Below are positions 62,001 through 64,000 of a stretch of 64,000 bases of DNA, piece by piece (the stretch's first letter is position 1; each line of letters opens with the position of its first letter). The translations under genes were made by a program, and so were the position numbers. This DNA is from Oxyruncus cristatus (Eukaryota > Chordata > Aves > Passeriformes > Cotingidae): NCBI GenBank assembly GCA_013399855.1, contig VXAY01005255.1, positions 1 to 64,000 of the forward strand. Reading direction: 5' to 3'. Below the pieces are notes generated by a model that searched no databases, had not been told where the DNA came from, and saw only the letters and a list, made by a program, of their open reading frames with translations.

Positions 62001-64000
62001 TTCCTGTAATTCTTTTATATGGTTGTTTGCTTTGCTTTGTTTTTGATTTGTTGGTTTTTTTCGTTTGTTTAAAGAAAGCATGCAAGTCAAGCTAAGGCTT
62101 TTCCCATTAACAAAATATGACTTTTGTGAAGGTGTATAGCCTCAAGTTACTGAGCTCTATCAGGGAAGAAAAGTTCCCTTCACCCTTCTGGGGGAACAGT
62201 CTATTCCCTGCACTGTGCAGGACATCAGACTGGGCAATCCTAGGCATGCCTTCTGACCTCTTAGGTTTGTGCCTTCTGTAGCAATGCACAGTTTTAAAAG
62301 CAAAAAGCTCCCTCTTCAAAAGCTGCTTGGGAGGAAAGTTTATTTTCTGGAGTGTTTCTCACTTCTCTCAGAAATGCTGGGGGAAGGAAGGACTCTTGAA
62401 GAAAAAAACAAGTAGAAATGCAAGGTTTCCCCCCCATCCTTTGGAAATGCATTGTGCTTGTAATAGAGAAAGGAATGCGCTGTTGGCAGGGGCATGGCAG
62501 AAGGGCTGGTGAGGATTCAACACGAGAATCTGCACAGCCTTTGGAATAACAGAGGCAGATGCACCAGAGAGGAGTTTGGGCTGGTAAGACAAAGGAAAAA
62601 ACACATTGCCCAAAAACAGTGAAAGAAGCACGTGAAAACAACTGAATACCCAGAAAGCCCACTGAAAGGCTTGGGAAGATGCCTCTGCTGCATCTTCCGT
62701 TTTTCCTGTTGTAGCCCCTAAAGCCTCACATGGTGTTCGTGGCAGGCCTTGCCCTGTTTGCACAAAGGCTCGGATGTAGAGCCCATGCAGCAAACTCTAT
62801 CCTATCTCCTCTCTCCAGTCTTCCTTTTAGGAGGTATTTTATTACTTGACATTATGTGATCTCTTCTCTCAGTGGTCACGGGGACATCCAGCACCACCTT
62901 ATGTTTACACTATATGTGACAGGGATTTGAGTGGTAGATACGAGTACTGCAAAGGCAAGGGCTGGTGCAGAGAGACAGTAGTGTGTCAGTAGTTACTCAT
63001 AGCTGGTCCATGTGCCACAGCTGCCTACTCGTCCACCTCCAACAACGTTGGGGTTTGCAGGAGTAACAAACTCTGGCACAAGGAACAGGCTTAGAAGAAG
63101 TTAATGTGCTGGTGCAGCTAACTTTTGTTAGCCATTTCTGAGAGAAGGGGCAAATCCATCACACTGATTTTGACAGTGACTGGGAACAGGATCAGAGGAT
63201 CCCTAAATGGCAGAGTTTTAAGAGAAGGACATTGACTTTGTGTTCAGGCTGGGTGCTCTCACCTGGATGCTGGCCCAGGACCCATGCAGCCACGGAGAGG
63301 ATGCTGGCAGCAAAGCTATGTGCAGCCAGCCTTGCTCTGAGCATGAGGAGTGGCACACAGGCTCTCCTCACATCAGGGTGGTTATGCAATATGCAAATTT
63401 TCCTTTAACATGAAAGCGTGCTACAAGGGTAGCATTAGCTGGAGAAAAATGTTAGCCACAAGCAAAGAAACAAAACCTTTTATTTGCCAATAATGCAGAT
63501 AAGAAAAGATTGGGAAAGTGTACTAGCTTCAGTGCAAGACAGATAAAGATGGATAGCAAACTGTCATTTAGACAGCAAACCATTTGTGAAAATACCACAT
63601 TTTGAAGATGATGTCCCCATAGACATCAGTTGGCAAAAACAAGTAGGTGCTAACAGCATCTACACTAAATTATTAAAACAAGCAGAGAATACATGAAGTT
63701 GGAGATTTTGCAAAGTAGTAGTTTTTGCTTGCTCGTTCACAACATTTGAACAAAATGGAAGGAGGCGATTGTCTGCCCAACTTTGAAAACAAAGGTCAAA
63801 GTCATAATCAAAAAGTCAAAGGGTGTTTTTCTTCTTATTTTGGCATGAAGTTTATTTTTGATATGCTATATAGATTTTGTAGTGGAAACCAATGGGGTTT
63901 TCTCAGAAAATGTCTTCTTTAGTTGAATTACTTTTGATCATCCAAAAAGGATGTGGAGACAGCTAGAATATGTACAGATCCTGTGTAAGTGCTGACATAT

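Larger units (their letters stand above)
32236..64000. other. Long noncoding stretch, presumed first intron or intergenic
   Basis: Nearly 32 kb without any exon that I can recognise on either strand. Open frames are short, have no family resemblance and lack paired splice sites with coding character. The stretch holds CR1 fragments near 46.0, 48.9-49.5 and 58.6-59.0 kb, one RTE-like LINE fragment at 34.5 kb, a (CTG)8 microsatellite, and mostly unique sequence of moderate GC. If the CpG island at 31.6 kb is a rightward promoter, a long first intron is the simplest reading. Confidence 0.55.

Overview
This is vertebrate nuclear DNA, almost certainly from a bird. The interspersed repeats are nearly all CR1 LINE fragments carrying avian-style 3' ends, including one that ends in tandem ATTCTATG units. 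Coding exons are short and separated by kilobase introns with canonical GT/AG borders. There is a CpG island at the left edge and a second at about 31.6-32.2 kb, the latter broken by a run of 119 Ns. No bacterial-type operon, CRISPR array, tRNA or rRNA gene was recognised. The species cannot be named from the sequence.

Left part (1-23.9 kb, + strand): a GC-rich, CpG-rich promoter-like segment at 1-240 has a good splice donor at base 76. Between 6.7 and 23.9 kb lie thirteen exon-like blocks. In order and with matching splice phases they translate to about 600 codons of a coiled-coil protein that I recognise as TSGA10 (testis-specific gene 10, paralog of the centriolar protein CEP135). TSGA10 is a sperm midpiece and head-tail coupling protein in mammals. 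Here the gene appears broken: in-frame TGA codons in blocks D (8248-8250) and E (11050-11052), a lost AG acceptor in front of block E (TG at 10925-10926), a one-base frameshift in block K (about 19299), a weakened acceptor at block H, and no detectable counterpart for about 70 internal codons or for the C-terminal tail. The remaining blocks still read well, so this looks like a unitary pseudogene of moderate age. CR1 copies sit in its introns. One of them contains a near-perfect 181-bp duplication around a single N, which is probably an assembly artefact.

Middle (23.9-31.6 kb): noncoding sequence with two CR1 fragments, a short CTGGG minisatellite and one weak candidate exon.

Right part (31.6-64 kb): the second CpG island has a donor at 32050 that fits a noncoding first exon transcribed rightward. 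From human gene order (TSGA10 followed downstream by CRACDL/KIAA1211L in the same orientation) this may be the CRACDL promoter, with the rest of the window as its long first intron. That is inference, because no coding exon was recognised there. The stretch holds several CR1 fragments, including one nested inside another, and an unusual 3' fragment of a different LINE type. That fragment encodes a C-terminal C2H2 knuckle and is followed by an (ATG)n tail (34485-34729), suggesting an RTE-like element of possible horizontal origin.
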